Shown piece after piece: positions 1 to 7,596 of a DNA stretch of 31,458 nt. The stretch is taken from positions 1-31,458 of the forward strand of contig JAENXB010000004.1 of assembly GCA_016649785.1 (NCBI GenBank). Direction: 5' to 3'. The stretch is from Flavobacteriaceae bacterium (GTDB lineage Bacteria > Bacteroidota > Bacteroidia > Flavobacteriales > Flavobacteriaceae). Below the pieces are notes generated by a model, which did no database searches, was not told the DNA's origin, and saw nothing but the letters and a program-made list of their open reading frames with translations. The position numbers and the translations under genes were made by a program. Numbering within the stretch: the stretch's first letter is position 1; the number at the start of each line of letters is the position of its first letter.

Positions 1-71
1 GAGCCAAGGTATTGAGCGTTATGGAAAAAGAATTCAGCATTATCAAGTCAATAGGAAATGACGCAGCGTGA
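1..71 (+). CDS. 3' end of a truncated upstream gene, unidentified
   Basis: A reading frame is open from the left edge (codons from base 3) and stops with TGA at 69-71, giving a C-terminus ending KSIGNDAA. It precedes the MazG-like gene by 47 nt on the same strand, so the two could be cotranscribed. Another frame is also open from the edge and stops at 59-61, so the frame choice is uncertain. The product cannot be named from about 22 residues. Confidence 0.3.
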   Translation, partial: AKVLSVMEKEFSIIKSIGNDAA

Positions 72-118
72 CATTTAACAAAAATCAAATTCAAAATCAT
101 TAATAAAATCAGGTTATT

Positions 119-505
119 ATGAAAAGTAGAATAAAATCAGTAAAAGAATTTCACTCTGCCTTTGGCCTTGGGATCAACGAAACTCCCGTTGTCAATTTAG
201 GGGAAGCCAAGAACCTGCTCAGGTTTAATTTGATGAAAGAAGAAAACGAAGAGTATCTTGAAGCCGCCAACAATAAAGATTTAACCGAAGTTGCCGATGC
301 CCTGGGCGATATGCTTTACATTTTATGCGGAACCATAATCGAACACGGAATGCAATCTAAAATTGAAGAAGTTTTCGAAGAAATCCAAAGGAGCAATATG
401 AGCAAATTGGGAGAAGATGGCAAGCCTGTTTTTCGTGAAGACGGCAAGGTTTTAAAAGGGCCTAATTACTTTAGGCCGGATCTTGATAAGATTCTTGGAA
501 TTTAG
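119..505 (+). CDS. MazG-like nucleoside triphosphate pyrophosphohydrolase
   Basis: This 128-residue protein looks like an all-alpha NTP pyrophosphatase of the MazG/phosphoribosyl-ATP pyrophosphohydrolase-like group, which hydrolyses (d)NTPs to NMP and pyrophosphate with divalent metal. The metal-binding pattern is visible as an acidic pair motif around residues 41-45 (EENEE) and a second helix with E58-x3-D62-x3-D (EVADALGD). The C-terminus (GPNYFRPDL) is typical of small standalone members. It is cytosolic. The exact substrate cannot be read from sequence; housecleaning of non-canonical nucleotides is the usual inference. The stop codon TAG is itself part of a heptamer array, and a strong terminator follows about 100 nt later. 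Confidence 0.75.
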   Translation: MKSRIKSVKEFHSAFGLGINETPVVNLGEAKNLLRFNLMKEENEEYLEAANNKDLTEVADALGDMLYILCGTIIEHGMQSKIEEVFEEIQRSNMSKLGEDGKPVFREDGKVLKGPNYFRPDLDKILGI

Positions 506-571
506 ATGTGAGATGTTAGATGTGAGAATATAGAGAAGAGAAAAAAGAATCAAGAACCAAGAACCAAGAAA
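504..571 (+). repeat. Two short heptamer arrays in a 3' UTR
   Basis: Three consecutive AGATGTG/AGATGTT/AGATGTG units plus a degenerate fourth (504-531) begin inside the stop codon of the preceding gene. Further on there are two perfect CAAGAAC units and a near copy CAAGAAA (551-571). Both have 7-bp periodicity and lie between the stop codon and the terminator at 607-643. Confidence 0.7.
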
Positions 572-606
572 ATAGAATAAAGAAAAGGAAGAAAAAAGTT
601 AAAAAT

Positions 607-643
607 AAAACCCTGCCGGCGTTTCTAACGCTGGCAGGGTTTT
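607..643. terminator. Bidirectional intrinsic terminator
   Basis: A 17-bp stem (607-623 with 627-643, one G-T wobble) has a 3-nt loop TCT. The core is CCCTGCC/GGCAGGG flanked by AAAA on one side and TTTT on the other, so it has a U-tract in both directions. It sits between the convergent MazG-like gene and ilvE and probably ends both transcripts. Confidence 0.9.
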
Positions 644-667
644 ACTTTTAACGAAACCGTCTCCGGT

Positions 668-1738
668 CTATTTCACCTCGTATCTCCAGCCAAATTTATC
701 TTCGGCGAGATTGTATTGAATTTTCATCAATTTATCCTTTAAAAATGTGGCATAGGAATCGGTGAGTACGGGTAATTCATATTTTTCTCCCTTGAAACCA
801 AAACCCTGAATAGGAGTAATAACAGCGGCAGTTCCCGATCCAAAAATTTCTTTTAAAGTTCCGTCTTTGGCCGCATTTATTATTTCAGCTACAGAAACTC
901 TCCGAACTTCTACCGGAATACTGAAATCCCCGGCCAGGGCGATCAAACTCTTTCTTGTGATCCCGTCTAAAATCCGGTCACTGGTGGGAGCAGTTACCAG
1001 GGTATCGTTTATCCTGAAAAAGATATTCATGGTTCCTGCTTCCTCCAGATATTCGTGAGATTCGGCATCGGTCCATACAATTTGTTGGTATCCTTCATCA
1101 TTGGCCAGTGCGGTAGGATAGAATTGTGCGCCATAATTCCCTGCAGCTTTTGCAAAACCTACTCCACCATCGGCGGCACGACTAAATTTATCAGAAAATT
1201 TAACCCTTACCTCCCCATCATAATAGCCTTTTACGGGCGAACAAATAATCATGAATTTATATTTGGTTGATGGAGAAGCTCCAACTCCCGGTTCTGTGGC
1301 AATTACAAAAGGTCTTAAATACAGTGCATTTCCAAATCCTTTTTTAATCCAGGCCTGGTCCAGTTTTAATAAGGCTTCCAAAGCAGGGAAAAAATATTCC
1401 GCGGGAAATTCGGGAATTGCCATCCTCTTGCTGGAAATATTAATTCGGTTAAAATTATCTTCCGGACGAAAAAGCCAGATTTTATCATGGTCATCTTTAA
1501 AGGCTTTCATTCCTTCAAAAACCGCCTGGGCATAATGAAACACTTTTGCAGAAGGATCCAATTCAATTGGTCCGTAAGGTTTTACTTCAGGTGTTTTCCA
1601 GGCACCATTTTCATAATCGCATATCATCATATGATCTGTAAAAGTGGCCCCAAAAGTTAGATTTTCAAAATCAACAGATGTAATTTTAGTAGTAGGGGAT
1701 TTTACAATATCGAATTTAATGGAAGTATTATTTTTCAT
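668..1738 (-). CDS. ilvE: Branched-chain amino acid aminotransferase
   Basis: PLP-dependent fold-type IV transaminase that interconverts valine, leucine and isoleucine with their 2-oxo acids using 2-oxoglutarate/glutamate. The 356-residue length and sequence match the BCAT subgroup close to eukaryotic enzymes: FHYAQAVFEGMKAF (67-80), LRPFVIATEPGVG (141-153), the Schiff-base lysine K197 in AKAAGNYG, and EAGTMN further on. An in-frame upstream extension of 47 codons exists, but it runs through a perfect TAAATTTG -7 box (1757-1764) and lacks family similarity, so the ATG at 1738 is chosen. It is divergent from the DUF4920 lipoprotein gene and convergent with the MazG-like gene. Confidence 0.95.
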   Translation of the reverse strand: MKNNTSIKFDIVKSPTTKITSVDFENLTFGATFTDHMMICDYENGAWKTPEVKPYGPIELDPSAKVFHYAQAVFEGMKAFKDDHDKIWLFRPEDNFNRINISSKRMAIPEFPAEYFFPALEALLKLDQAWIKKGFGNALYLRPFVIATEPGVGASPSTKYKFMIICSPVKGYYDGEVRVKFSDKFSRAADGGVGFAKAAGNYGAQFYPTALANDEGYQQIVWTDAESHEYLEEAGTMNIFFRINDTLVTAPTSDRILDGITRKSLIALAGDFSIPVEVRRVSVAEIINAAKDGTLKEIFGSGTAAVITPIQGFGFKGEKYELPVLTDSYATFLKDKLMKIQYNLAEDKFGWRYEVK

Positions 1739-1756
1739 TATGTCTGGTTTAGAATG

Positions 1757-1764
1757 CAAATTTA
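1757..1764 (-). promoter_or_regulatory. Bacteroidota-type -7 box for ilvE
   Basis: On the minus strand the sequence TAAATTTG fits the TAnnTTTG consensus exactly and lies 18 nt upstream of the chosen ATG. No good TTG/TTTG is seen at the usual -33 distance. Confidence 0.5.
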
Positions 1765-1844
1765 CCGAAATAATAATAGAATCATCCTTGAAACTTTTGG
1801 TAAATTTGTCAGGTTCTTTGGATTCGATTCTAATTTTGAAACTT

Positions 1845-1920
1845 ATGAAATGAGCATAACGGAAACAAGATACAAACACCGATGAATATATGCGAATTAC
1901 ATATGACCAATAAAAACAAT
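1845..1920 (+). repeat. 76-bp dispersed leader repeat, copy 1
   Basis: This stretch matches 21715-21790 at about 68 of 76 positions without gaps. It lies between divergent ilvE and the DUF4920 gene and ends 13 nt before the lipoprotein ATG. Shared words include TGAGCATAAC, CAAACACCGATGAA and TGCGAATTACA. The start codon context downstream (AAACAGATGAAA) repeats the sequence found just before copy 2, as though a second unit began there. Confidence 0.85.
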
Positions 1921-1932
1921 AAATATAAACAG

Positions 1933-2445
1933 ATGAAAATTATATTTGCACTTACATTATCTTTATTTACTCTAATCTCCTGTAAGAATAAGGATACGGA
2001 GAATCTGAAAGAAGAAGAAGCAAAGGAAGTATCTAAGGAAATGGCCTATCTATCTTATGGTGATGAAATTTCCTCAGAAAACAGCCTTTCTTCCGCTGAA
2101 ATGGAAGTCCGTTATCAGGGTTTAAAAATTGGCGATACTGTTGAGGTTAGTTTTAAAACCGATGTTAACGAGGTATGTAAAGCTAAAGGATGCTGGATGA
2201 AACTGGACCTGCCCGGAGAAGAGGATGTGATGGTGAAATTTAAGGATTACGGTTTTTTTGTGCCGAAGGATATTGATCAAAAGGAAGTCGTGGTGCTTGG
2301 GAAAGCTTATGTCACCGAAGTTTCTGTTGAAGAACTACAACATTATGCCGAAGATAGCGGGAAAACAGAAGAGGAAATCGCAGCCATTGATCAGCCAAAA
2401 AGGACGCTTTCTTTTGAAGCGAACGGAGTACTTATAAAGAAATAA
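1933..2445 (+). CDS. DUF4920 domain lipoprotein
   Basis: A 170-residue protein with a lipoprotein signal peptide: hydrophobic residues 3-16 and lipobox L-I-S-C with the lipidated Cys17. The mature part carries a DUF4920 domain with the characteristic V-C-K-A-K-G-C-W-M motif, suggesting a small beta-rich envelope domain with a possible metal- or redox-active CxxxxC pair (inference). The start at 1933 is preferred over an in-frame ATG at 1882 because the signal peptide begins there and the longer version would run through the dispersed repeat. mnmD starts 1 nt after its stop, so the two are cotranscribed. The molecular function is unknown. Confidence 0.8.
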   Translation: MKIIFALTLSLFTLISCKNKDTENLKEEEAKEVSKEMAYLSYGDEISSENSLSSAEMEVRYQGLKIGDTVEVSFKTDVNEVCKAKGCWMKLDLPGEEDVMVKFKDYGFFVPKDIDQKEVVVLGKAYVTEVSVEELQHYAEDSGKTEEEIAAIDQPKRTLSFEANGVLIKK

Positions 2446-2446
2446 T

Positions 2447-3121
2447 TTGGAACGAAAAATTATTATCACAGACGATGGTTCAACAACCATTCACCTACCC
2501 GAATGGGATGAACAATACCATTCTAAATTCGGGGCTATTCAGGAAGCCCGCCATGTTTTTATCCAAATGGGGCTTTTTAAGGTGCTAGAACGGGAAGAAC
2601 TTTCTGAAATTTCAATTTTGGAAATTGGTTTTGGTACCGGTCTAAACGCTTTGGTCACCTGGCAGGAGGCAAAGAAAAAACAGGTTTTTATTGAATACAC
2701 GGGGGTAGAGGCCTATCCGATTTCTTCCGAAGAGGTTGAACATCTCAATTTTGCCAAGATGTTGGAGGAACCGGAGGCGGCTTCGGTTTTTGAAAAAATG
2801 CACAAAACTCCCTGGGAAACCCCTCAAATTATTTCTGATTTTTTTAATCTTACCAAACAACAAAAATATTTTCAGGCAATCGATGATGTCAATAAATATG
2901 ATCTGATCTACTTTGATGCTTTCGGGGCAGGGACCCAACCCGATCTATGGACAGAGGAGATTTTTGAAAAAATGTATATAGCCATTCGGAATAACGGGGT
3001 CCTGGTAACCTATGCAGCAAAAGGCAGTGTAAGAAGAGCTATGCTGCAGGTTGGTTTTAAGGTTGAACGGCTTCCTGGGCCTCCGGGGAAAAGGGAAATG
3101 TTAAGGGCAACCAAAAAATAG
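2447..3121 (+). CDS. mnmD: tRNA 5-methylaminomethyl-2-thiouridine methyltransferase (MnmC1-like)
   Basis: A standalone SAM-dependent methyltransferase equivalent to the N-terminal half of MnmC. It performs the last methylation of nm5s2U34 to mnm5s2U in the tRNA wobble position. The SAM-binding motif is E-I-G-F-G-T-G-L-N-A at about 59-68, followed by YFDAFGAGTQPDLW and the family C-terminus RLPGPPGKREML. The length of 224 residues fits MnmD. It starts with TTG one base after the preceding stop; the first internal Met (residue 42) would cut off the conserved N-terminus, so TTG is the only good choice. Translational coupling with the DUF4920 gene is likely. No oxidase (MnmC2) domain is present. 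Confidence 0.9.
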   Translation: MERKIIITDDGSTTIHLPEWDEQYHSKFGAIQEARHVFIQMGLFKVLEREELSEISILEIGFGTGLNALVTWQEAKKKQVFIEYTGVEAYPISSEEVEHLNFAKMLEEPEAASVFEKMHKTPWETPQIISDFFNLTKQQKYFQAIDDVNKYDLIYFDAFGAGTQPDLWTEEIFEKMYIAIRNNGVLVTYAAKGSVRRAMLQVGFKVERLPGPPGKREMLRATKK

Positions 3122-3193
3122 GCACAACAGCTGTTAAACCTGTAATAAAATATAGGTCAGCCTAATTGTCTATACTTATCTTGTCAAGAAAAA

Positions 3194-4096
3194 ATGCAGG
3201 TATTAATAACAGGAGCAACGGGATTGGTTGGTTCCCAGATCACTAAATTATGCCATCAAAAAGGATTTAAAGTTAATTATCTCACCACTTCTAAGGGCAA
3301 AATAGAAGATCAACCGGAATACAAAGGATTTTATTGGAATATAGAAAACAGGGAAATAGATGAAAACTGCTTTAAAAATGTAGATGCGATCATTCATCTG
3401 GCAGGGGCCGATATCGCCAAACGATGGACAAGCAGCTATAAAAAGGAAATTATCGCAAGCCGAACCCAGTCAGCTGATCTGTTGTTGGAAACCCTCAAAA
3501 ACTCCGGTTTTAAGATTCCCCGGCTCATCTCAGCCAGTGCCATAGGTATTTATCCCAGCTCTTTGGAAAAATTATATTTTGAGGACGATAAATCTGTAGA
3601 CGATTCTTTTTTGGGAGAAGTCGTGGTGCTTTGGGAGGCTTCCGCCGATAAATTTGAGGATTTGGGAATGGAAGTTGCCAAGATCCGCATAGGCCTTGTT
3701 TTGGCAAGAGAGGGTGGCGCCTTTCCAAAGTTGAAAGATCCTGTTTCATTTAATGTGGGAACTGCTTTTGGCAGTGGGAAACAATGGCAATCTTGGATCC
3801 ATATCGAAGATCTCGCCGGGATCTTTCTTTGCGTTTTGGAGAATAAACTGAGCGGAGTTTTCAACGGAGTAGCGCCAAATCCGGTAACCAATGAAGAAAT
3901 GATGAAGGAAATTGCGGCTCAGCTAAACAAATCCATTTGGTTACCCAATGTTCCCGCAATTGCCTTAAAAGTAGCCTTAGGAGAAATGTCAACAGTTTTG
4001 TTATCCAGTCAATTAGTAAGCTCTGATAAAATTGAAAAAGCCGGATATGAATTCCGTTATAAAAATTTGATCAAGGCTTTGGAGGATTTGCTCTAG
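3194..4096 (+). CDS. TIGR01777-family NAD(P)-dependent epimerase-like protein (YfcH type)
   Basis: Extended/atypical short-chain dehydrogenase of 300 residues. The N-terminal nucleotide-binding motif is G-A-T-G-L-V-G (7-13), followed by IIHLAGADIAKRWT (about 66-79), the family-typical SASAIGIYP (113-121) and IRIGLVLAREGGA; the C-terminal part resembles DUF1731. This family (E. coli YfcH, plant SULA/GC1 relatives) has no firmly known substrate. In plants and cyanobacteria relatives influence cell division, which is only a hint here. The gene follows mnmD by 72 nt and is convergent with yceI, with a bidirectional terminator in between. Confidence 0.88.
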   Translation: MQVLITGATGLVGSQITKLCHQKGFKVNYLTTSKGKIEDQPEYKGFYWNIENREIDENCFKNVDAIIHLAGADIAKRWTSSYKKEIIASRTQSADLLLETLKNSGFKIPRLISASAIGIYPSSLEKLYFEDDKSVDDSFLGEVVVLWEASADKFEDLGMEVAKIRIGLVLAREGGAFPKLKDPVSFNVGTAFGSGKQWQSWIHIEDLAGIFLCVLENKLSGVFNGVAPNPVTNEEMMKEIAAQLNKSIWLPNVPAIALKVALGEMSTVLLSSQLVSSDKIEKAGYEFRYKNLIKALEDLL

Positions 4097-4165
4097 GAGA
4101 GTTTTAAAAACTTCATTTTTGAACTATAAAGTTGGTTGACATTACTTTTAGTTACACAGTGTGAC

Positions 4166-4237
4166 ACCCAAGAATTAGCCACTAATGCACGAATAATAGA
4201 TTTTTGGATCGCGCTAATTATATCATCCCTCTTGGGT
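4166..4237. repeat. Inverted-repeat-bounded segment with a GCCAC(G/T)AATGCAC word
   Basis: The 281-bp gap 4097-4377 has no gene. It contains 8-bp inverted arms ACCCAAGA (4166-4173) and TCTTGGGT (4230-4237). Between them is the 17-mer GCCACTAATGCACGAAT (4178-4194), which differs by only two swapped bases from the arms of the hairpin at 26108-26167. This is probably a remnant of a dispersed intergenic element. Confidence 0.5.
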
Positions 4238-4377
4238 TAACTTCAATTGAAAAGTCTATTTTAAAAGTGCTGTTTTTTCCAGGATTGTTGAAATTGTTTT
4301 ATCCGACAACAATAAATGATTTTGAAAGTAACTTTAAATTTTAATTTTTTTTTATTCTAATTGAAATTCCCTCAAAT

Positions 4378-4408
4378 AAAAAGAGGCTGCCATTGGCAGC
4401 CTCTTTTT
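4378..4408. terminator. Bidirectional intrinsic terminator
   Basis: A perfect 14-bp stem (4378-4391 and 4395-4408) with a 3-nt loop. Core GAGGCTGCC/GGCAGCCTC, A5 on one side and T5 on the other. It lies between the convergent TIGR01777 gene and yceI and serves both. Confidence 0.92.
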
Positions 4409-4413
4409 ATGAA

Positions 4414-4476
4414 TCTCAAATCTCAAATCTCAAATCTCAAATCTCAAATCTCAAATCTCAAATCTCAAATCTCAAA
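4414..4476. repeat. Nine perfect tandem copies of TCTCAAA
   Basis: A 63-bp heptanucleotide array of nine identical TCTCAAA units. It lies in the yceI 3' UTR, between the stop codon (4486) and the terminator (4378-4408). In mRNA sense it is a run of TTTGAGA. Perfect identity suggests recent slippage or expansion. Confidence 0.97.
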
Positions 4477-4485
4477 AACCTGTAC

Positions 4486-5154
4486 TTATGCTTTGTAAGC
4501 TTTCAGGTTAATTGTAAGTTCAATTTCATCGTTGATGAATTTATCTCCCAAACTGTCAAAAACAGATTTAGATCCGTAATTAACGCCCCATTTAGTGCGG
4601 TCTATAACAAAAGAATCACTTGTTAATTTAAGGGTATCACCATTCATGCTGATAGAAACTGGGAATTCAACGTTTTTGGTTTCCTCTTTCATAGTAAGGT
4701 TTCCTTGCAAGATTGTTTTTCCGTCTTTTTGACTAATTCCGGTTACTTCAAAGGTAGTGTTAGGATATTTTTCAACATTAAAAAAGTCACCTTCTTTGCC
4801 TTTAACGGTTCCCATTAAATGACTTTCAAGTTTCAGTTTATCTTCACCTTCAAGATCAGTAACTTCAAGGGATTTCATGTCAACTACAAAAGTTCCGCTT
4901 TCAACAAGGCTATCATTGGCTTTAAAAGTACCTTCTGACAATTTTATTGTTCCTGTATGTGTGCCTGTTGGTTTTTCGCCTTTCCATTCAATTACTGAAG
5001 CAGTGGTGTCAACCATAAATTCGAAAGCTTCGGTATTTGCAATTGCAACTTCCTGGGCATCTTCGGTATTTGCTTCTTTGTTTTCATTCTTGCATCCTAC
5101 AGTTGCCATAGTTATTCCGGCAATCATAAAAAGATTAAAGATTGTTTTCTTCAT
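4486..5154 (-). CDS. YceI-family lipoprotein
   Basis: A 222-residue protein with a lipoprotein signal (Lys2-Lys3, hydrophobic core, lipobox T-V-G-C with Cys21), an acidic linker (about 22-45) and a YceI-like lipocalin-type beta barrel (about 46-222). Recognisable family features are the start VDTTASVIEWKGEKPTG, TFEVTGIS, and TDRTKWGV-like DRTKWGVNYGSKS near the C-terminus. The YceI fold binds long lipids such as isoprenoids; ligand and role here are unknown. The protein is probably anchored in the envelope. It is monocistronic, with a good promoter at 5184-5212 and a heptamer array in its 3' UTR. Confidence 0.9.
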   Translation of the reverse strand: MKKTIFNLFMIAGITMATVGCKNENKEANTEDAQEVAIANTEAFEFMVDTTASVIEWKGEKPTGTHTGTIKLSEGTFKANDSLVESGTFVVDMKSLEVTDLEGEDKLKLESHLMGTVKGKEGDFFNVEKYPNTTFEVTGISQKDGKTILQGNLTMKEETKNVEFPVSISMNGDTLKLTSDSFVIDRTKWGVNYGSKSVFDSLGDKFINDEIELTINLKAYKA

Positions 5155-5183
5155 TTTAAAAAAATTTAAATTTTTGTGAGCGG

Positions 5184-5212
5184 CAAAACTACTGGTTTAG
5201 GCTTTATACCAA
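5184..5212 (-). promoter_or_regulatory. Predicted Bacteroidota sigma-A promoter of the YceI gene
   Basis: On the minus strand TTG (5212-5210) is followed after 18 nt by TAGTTTTG (5191-5184), an exact TAnnTTTG match. It lies 30 nt upstream of the ATG. Confidence 0.6.
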
Positions 5213-5245
5213 TCTTAAATATATATTAAATTATTGTGGTGACAT

Positions 5246-5278
5246 TTTGACAATTTTTCAGACTTGGCAACAATTTTG
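5246..5278 (+). promoter_or_regulatory. Possible grpE promoter
   Basis: TTTG (5246-5249), a 21-nt spacer and CAATTTTG (5271-5278, one mismatch to TAnnTTTG) lie 32 nt before the grpE ATG. No CIRCE inverted repeat was seen, so HrcA control is not indicated here. Confidence 0.35.
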
Positions 5279-5310
5279 ACTTTAGCAGACTAAACAAAAT
5301 TTGGCTAAGA

Positions 5311-5901
5311 ATGAATAAAGATAAAAACAATAAGACCAGAGATAATAATAGTGATACCAATCAGGACGAAACTATTGAGAATCAGGCAGAAGAAATATCA
5401 GGTGATGCTGTAGATGAAGTGGAGGAGCAAGAGCAGGAGGTTGAAGAACTCTCTGAAATTGAACAATTAAAATTGGATCTTGAGAAAGAGAAAGACAAAT
5501 TCCTAAGGCTTTTTGCTGAATTTGAAAATTATAAAAGGCGTACCTCCAAGGAACGGATTGAATTGTTTAAAACCGCAAATCAGGATGTCATGACAGCCAT
5601 GTTGCCTGTTTTGGATGATTTTGACAGGGCCTTAACAGAGATTAAAAAAGCCAAAGACAAAAATCTTATTAAGGGAGTTGAACTCATTCACAATAAATTC
5701 CGGGAAACTTTAAAGAATAAAGGATTGGAAGCAATGGATGTTAAACATGGCGATTCTTTTGATGCTGATGTTCACGAAGCCATTACACAAATTCCTGCCT
5801 CATCAGAAAAATTAAAAGGAAAGATAGTAGATGTAGTGGAACGCGGCTATAAGCTGGGCGATAGGATCATTCGCTTTCCAAAAGTAGTGACAGGGAAATA
5901 G
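5311..5901 (+). CDS. grpE: Nucleotide exchange factor GrpE
   Basis: A 196-residue cochaperone that releases ADP from DnaK and so resets the Hsp70 cycle. It has a strongly acidic, low-complexity N-terminus (about 1-50), a long coiled-coil helix (about 50-90; EKDKFLRLFAEFENYKRRT), and the C-terminal beta domain with the family signature (DSFDADVHEAI and VVERGYKLGDRIIRFPKV). Length is normal. It is followed 28 nt later by dnaJ, the usual flavobacterial pair; dnaK is not in the window. It acts in the cytosol as a dimer, and the coiled coil is a likely thermosensor as in other GrpE proteins. Confidence 0.97.
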   Translation: MNKDKNNKTRDNNSDTNQDETIENQAEEISGDAVDEVEEQEQEVEELSEIEQLKLDLEKEKDKFLRLFAEFENYKRRTSKERIELFKTANQDVMTAMLPVLDDFDRALTEIKKAKDKNLIKGVELIHNKFRETLKNKGLEAMDVKHGDSFDADVHEAITQIPASSEKLKGKIVDVVERGYKLGDRIIRFPKVVTGK

Positions 5902-5929
5902 TCACTATAGAAATTTACAAAATTACAAG

Positions 5930-7054
5930 ATGAAACAGGATTATTACGAAATACTAGGAATAAGCAAGAATGCAACTGCAGCCGAGATCAAAAAGGCTTA
6001 TCGAAAAAAGGCAATAGAGCATCATCCGGATAAAAACCCGGGAAATCACAAGTCTGAAGATATGTTCAAAAAAGCGGCGGAAGCTTACGAGATTTTGAGC
6101 AATGAAGATAAGCGGGCCAAATACGACCGTTATGGTCACCAGGCCTTTGAAGGTGGTGGTGGTGGTTTTGGCGGCCACGGTATGAACATGGATGACATTT
6201 TTAGTCAATTTGGCGATATCTTTGGAAGTGGCTTTGGTGGCGGCAGCTTTGGTGGAGGTGGTTTTGGCGGTGGTGGCGGCCAACGCCGTGTAAAAGGAAG
6301 TAATCTTAGAATAGGAGTAAGCCTTACCCTGGAAGAAATTGCCAATGGTACAGAGAAAAAAATAAAAATCAAACGAAAAGTCCAGGCGCCGGGAACTACT
6401 TATAAAACCTGTTCTACCTGTAATGGAATGGGGCAGGTAACACGTATTACCAATACCATTTTAGGCAGGATGCAAACAGCCGCTCCCTGTACGACCTGTG
6501 GAGGTGCCGGACAAATAATAGATAAAAAACCTGCTGATGCTGATGCCCAGGGACTGATAACCAAAGAAGAAACGGTTTCCATAAAAATCCCTGCAGGGGT
6601 TGAAGACGGAATGCAGTTAAAGGTTACCGGGAAAGGGAATGATGCCCCCGGCAACAGCGTACCGGGCGATTTGCTTGTCGCTATTGAAGAAAAACCACAT
6701 ACTTCCCTGCAACGTGAAGGCGATAATTTACATTACGATCTTTATATCAGCTTTTCTGAAGCAGCACTTGGGGCTTCAAGGGAAATTGATACCGTAACGG
6801 GAAAAGTGCGTATCAAAGTTGATGAAGGCACACAGTCCGGTAAAATTTTACGCCTGCGCGGAAAAGGAATTTCCAATTTGAATGGATATGGGAAAGGGGA
6901 TTTGTTGGTTCATGTAAATGTTTGGACTCCAAAGGTCCTAAACCGCGAACAAATGGACTTTTTTGAAAAAATGTCAACCGATGAAAATTTTCAACCCAAC
7001 CCTGAAAAGGGAGATAAATCATTTTTTGAAAAAGTAAAAGATATGTTTTCTTAA
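5930..7054 (+). CDS. dnaJ: Chaperone DnaJ with a reduced zinc domain
   Basis: A type-I-like Hsp40 of 374 residues. It has a J domain (1-70) with H32-P33-D34 for stimulating DnaK, a Gly/Phe-rich stretch (about 75-118), a cysteine domain, then two substrate-binding beta domains and a C-terminal dimerisation region. Canonical DnaJ has four CxxCxGxG motifs; only two are present here (C161/C164 and C187/C190). By alignment with the E. coli order (flanks PGTTYKTC and MQTAAPCTTC) these correspond to motifs II and III, which form zinc centre 2; motifs I and IV (centre 1) are missing without a frameshift. A strong terminator follows at 7142. Confidence 0.95.
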   Translation: MKQDYYEILGISKNATAAEIKKAYRKKAIEHHPDKNPGNHKSEDMFKKAAEAYEILSNEDKRAKYDRYGHQAFEGGGGGFGGHGMNMDDIFSQFGDIFGSGFGGGSFGGGGFGGGGGQRRVKGSNLRIGVSLTLEEIANGTEKKIKIKRKVQAPGTTYKTCSTCNGMGQVTRITNTILGRMQTAAPCTTCGGAGQIIDKKPADADAQGLITKEETVSIKIPAGVEDGMQLKVTGKGNDAPGNSVPGDLLVAIEEKPHTSLQREGDNLHYDLYISFSEAALGASREIDTVTGKVRIKVDEGTQSGKILRLRGKGISNLNGYGKGDLLVHVNVWTPKVLNREQMDFFEKMSTDENFQPNPEKGDKSFFEKVKDMFS

Positions 7055-7141
7055 AGGCAATACTTTAAGTAATATTTTATATATTTGAGAATCATTAAAT
7101 TATATTTGGTGATATTTTTTCTTTTTCATAGCAATTTTTTT

Positions 7142-7174
7142 CCCATCCTTAATTAAGTTTAAGGGTGGGTTTTT
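7142..7174 (+). terminator. Intrinsic terminator after dnaJ
   Basis: An 11-bp stem (7142-7152 with 7159-7169, one wobble), CCCATCCTTAA/TTAAGGGTGGG, 6-nt loop, followed by TTTTT (7170-7174). It lies 87 nt after the dnaJ stop. Confidence 0.85.
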
Positions 7175-7287
7175 GTTTTAAGGGAAGTCTAAAAACAAAA
7201 ATAGGACTCTGTTTTGGAAAATTGCAGACATCTTCATTTTTTCGAAATTACAGCCAAATGGCTTTTCAGAAAGTTCGAAGGAATCTT

Positions 7288-7412
7288 AAAGTTGCAAATA
7301 AAAACCTTTGTGCTTTTGGTGTTTTAGCGGCAATAAATAAAATCAGATAGATTACAAGTAGTTATATAGGAGGCTCTAAGACTCAAAGTTGCACTAAAAA
7401 CCTTTTTGCTTT
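7288..7412 (+). repeat. Pair of imperfect ~29-bp direct repeats in a long gene-free gap
   Basis: The gap 7055-7646 (592 bp) has no convincing gene. Besides the dnaJ terminator it contains AAAGTTGCAAATAAAAACC (start of 7288-7317) and AAAGTTGCACTAAAAACC (start of 7385-7412), both followed by a CTTTnTGCTTT-like end. The rest is A+T-rich and unexplained. Confidence 0.6.
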
Positions 7413-7565
7413 CTACAAAATTCTATTAGAAATATAAAATTTGAATGACAAGAAACTCCAATTTTTTGTTTTTAAGCACTTTAAAAATCAACTATTTTTT
7501 TTAACAGATATTGATTATTCAATAGATAATTTTAAAAACCATCTTTAATGAACCAACTGAAAAAC

Positions 7566-7596
7566 TTTGGGAGTTTCAGATAAAATAGTATTTATA
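7566..7596 (+). promoter_or_regulatory. Weak promoter candidate for the ABC/mscS operon
   Basis: TTTG (7566-7569), a 19-nt spacer and TATTTATA (two mismatches to TAnnTTTG). It would give a leader of about 45 nt. No sigma-54 -24/-12 element with correct spacing was found nearby. Confidence 0.28.

Noticed and set aside
1739..1879. N-terminal extension of ilvE by 47 codons
   Set aside because: It runs through a perfect -7 box and into the dispersed repeat, and the enzyme family starts near the ATG at 1738.
3525..3891. Minus-strand frames of 74 and 113 codons inside the TIGR01777 gene
   Set aside because: Shadows of the well-supported plus-strand gene.
4393..4626. Open frame of 77 codons across the TCTCAAA array
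   Set aside because: It is generated by the repeat and then runs antisense through yceI; the ISNLKSQ repeat peptide is not a real domain.
7165..7350. 61-codon frame after dnaJ as a gene
   Set aside because: It begins inside the dnaJ terminator, has biased junk-like composition and crosses a direct repeat; no promoter or family resemblance.
7385..7412. TTGCAC ... TTGC as a sigma-54 promoter before the ABC/mscS operon
   Set aside because: The spacing between the two elements is about 16 nt rather than the required 10, and the -24 GG is missing.
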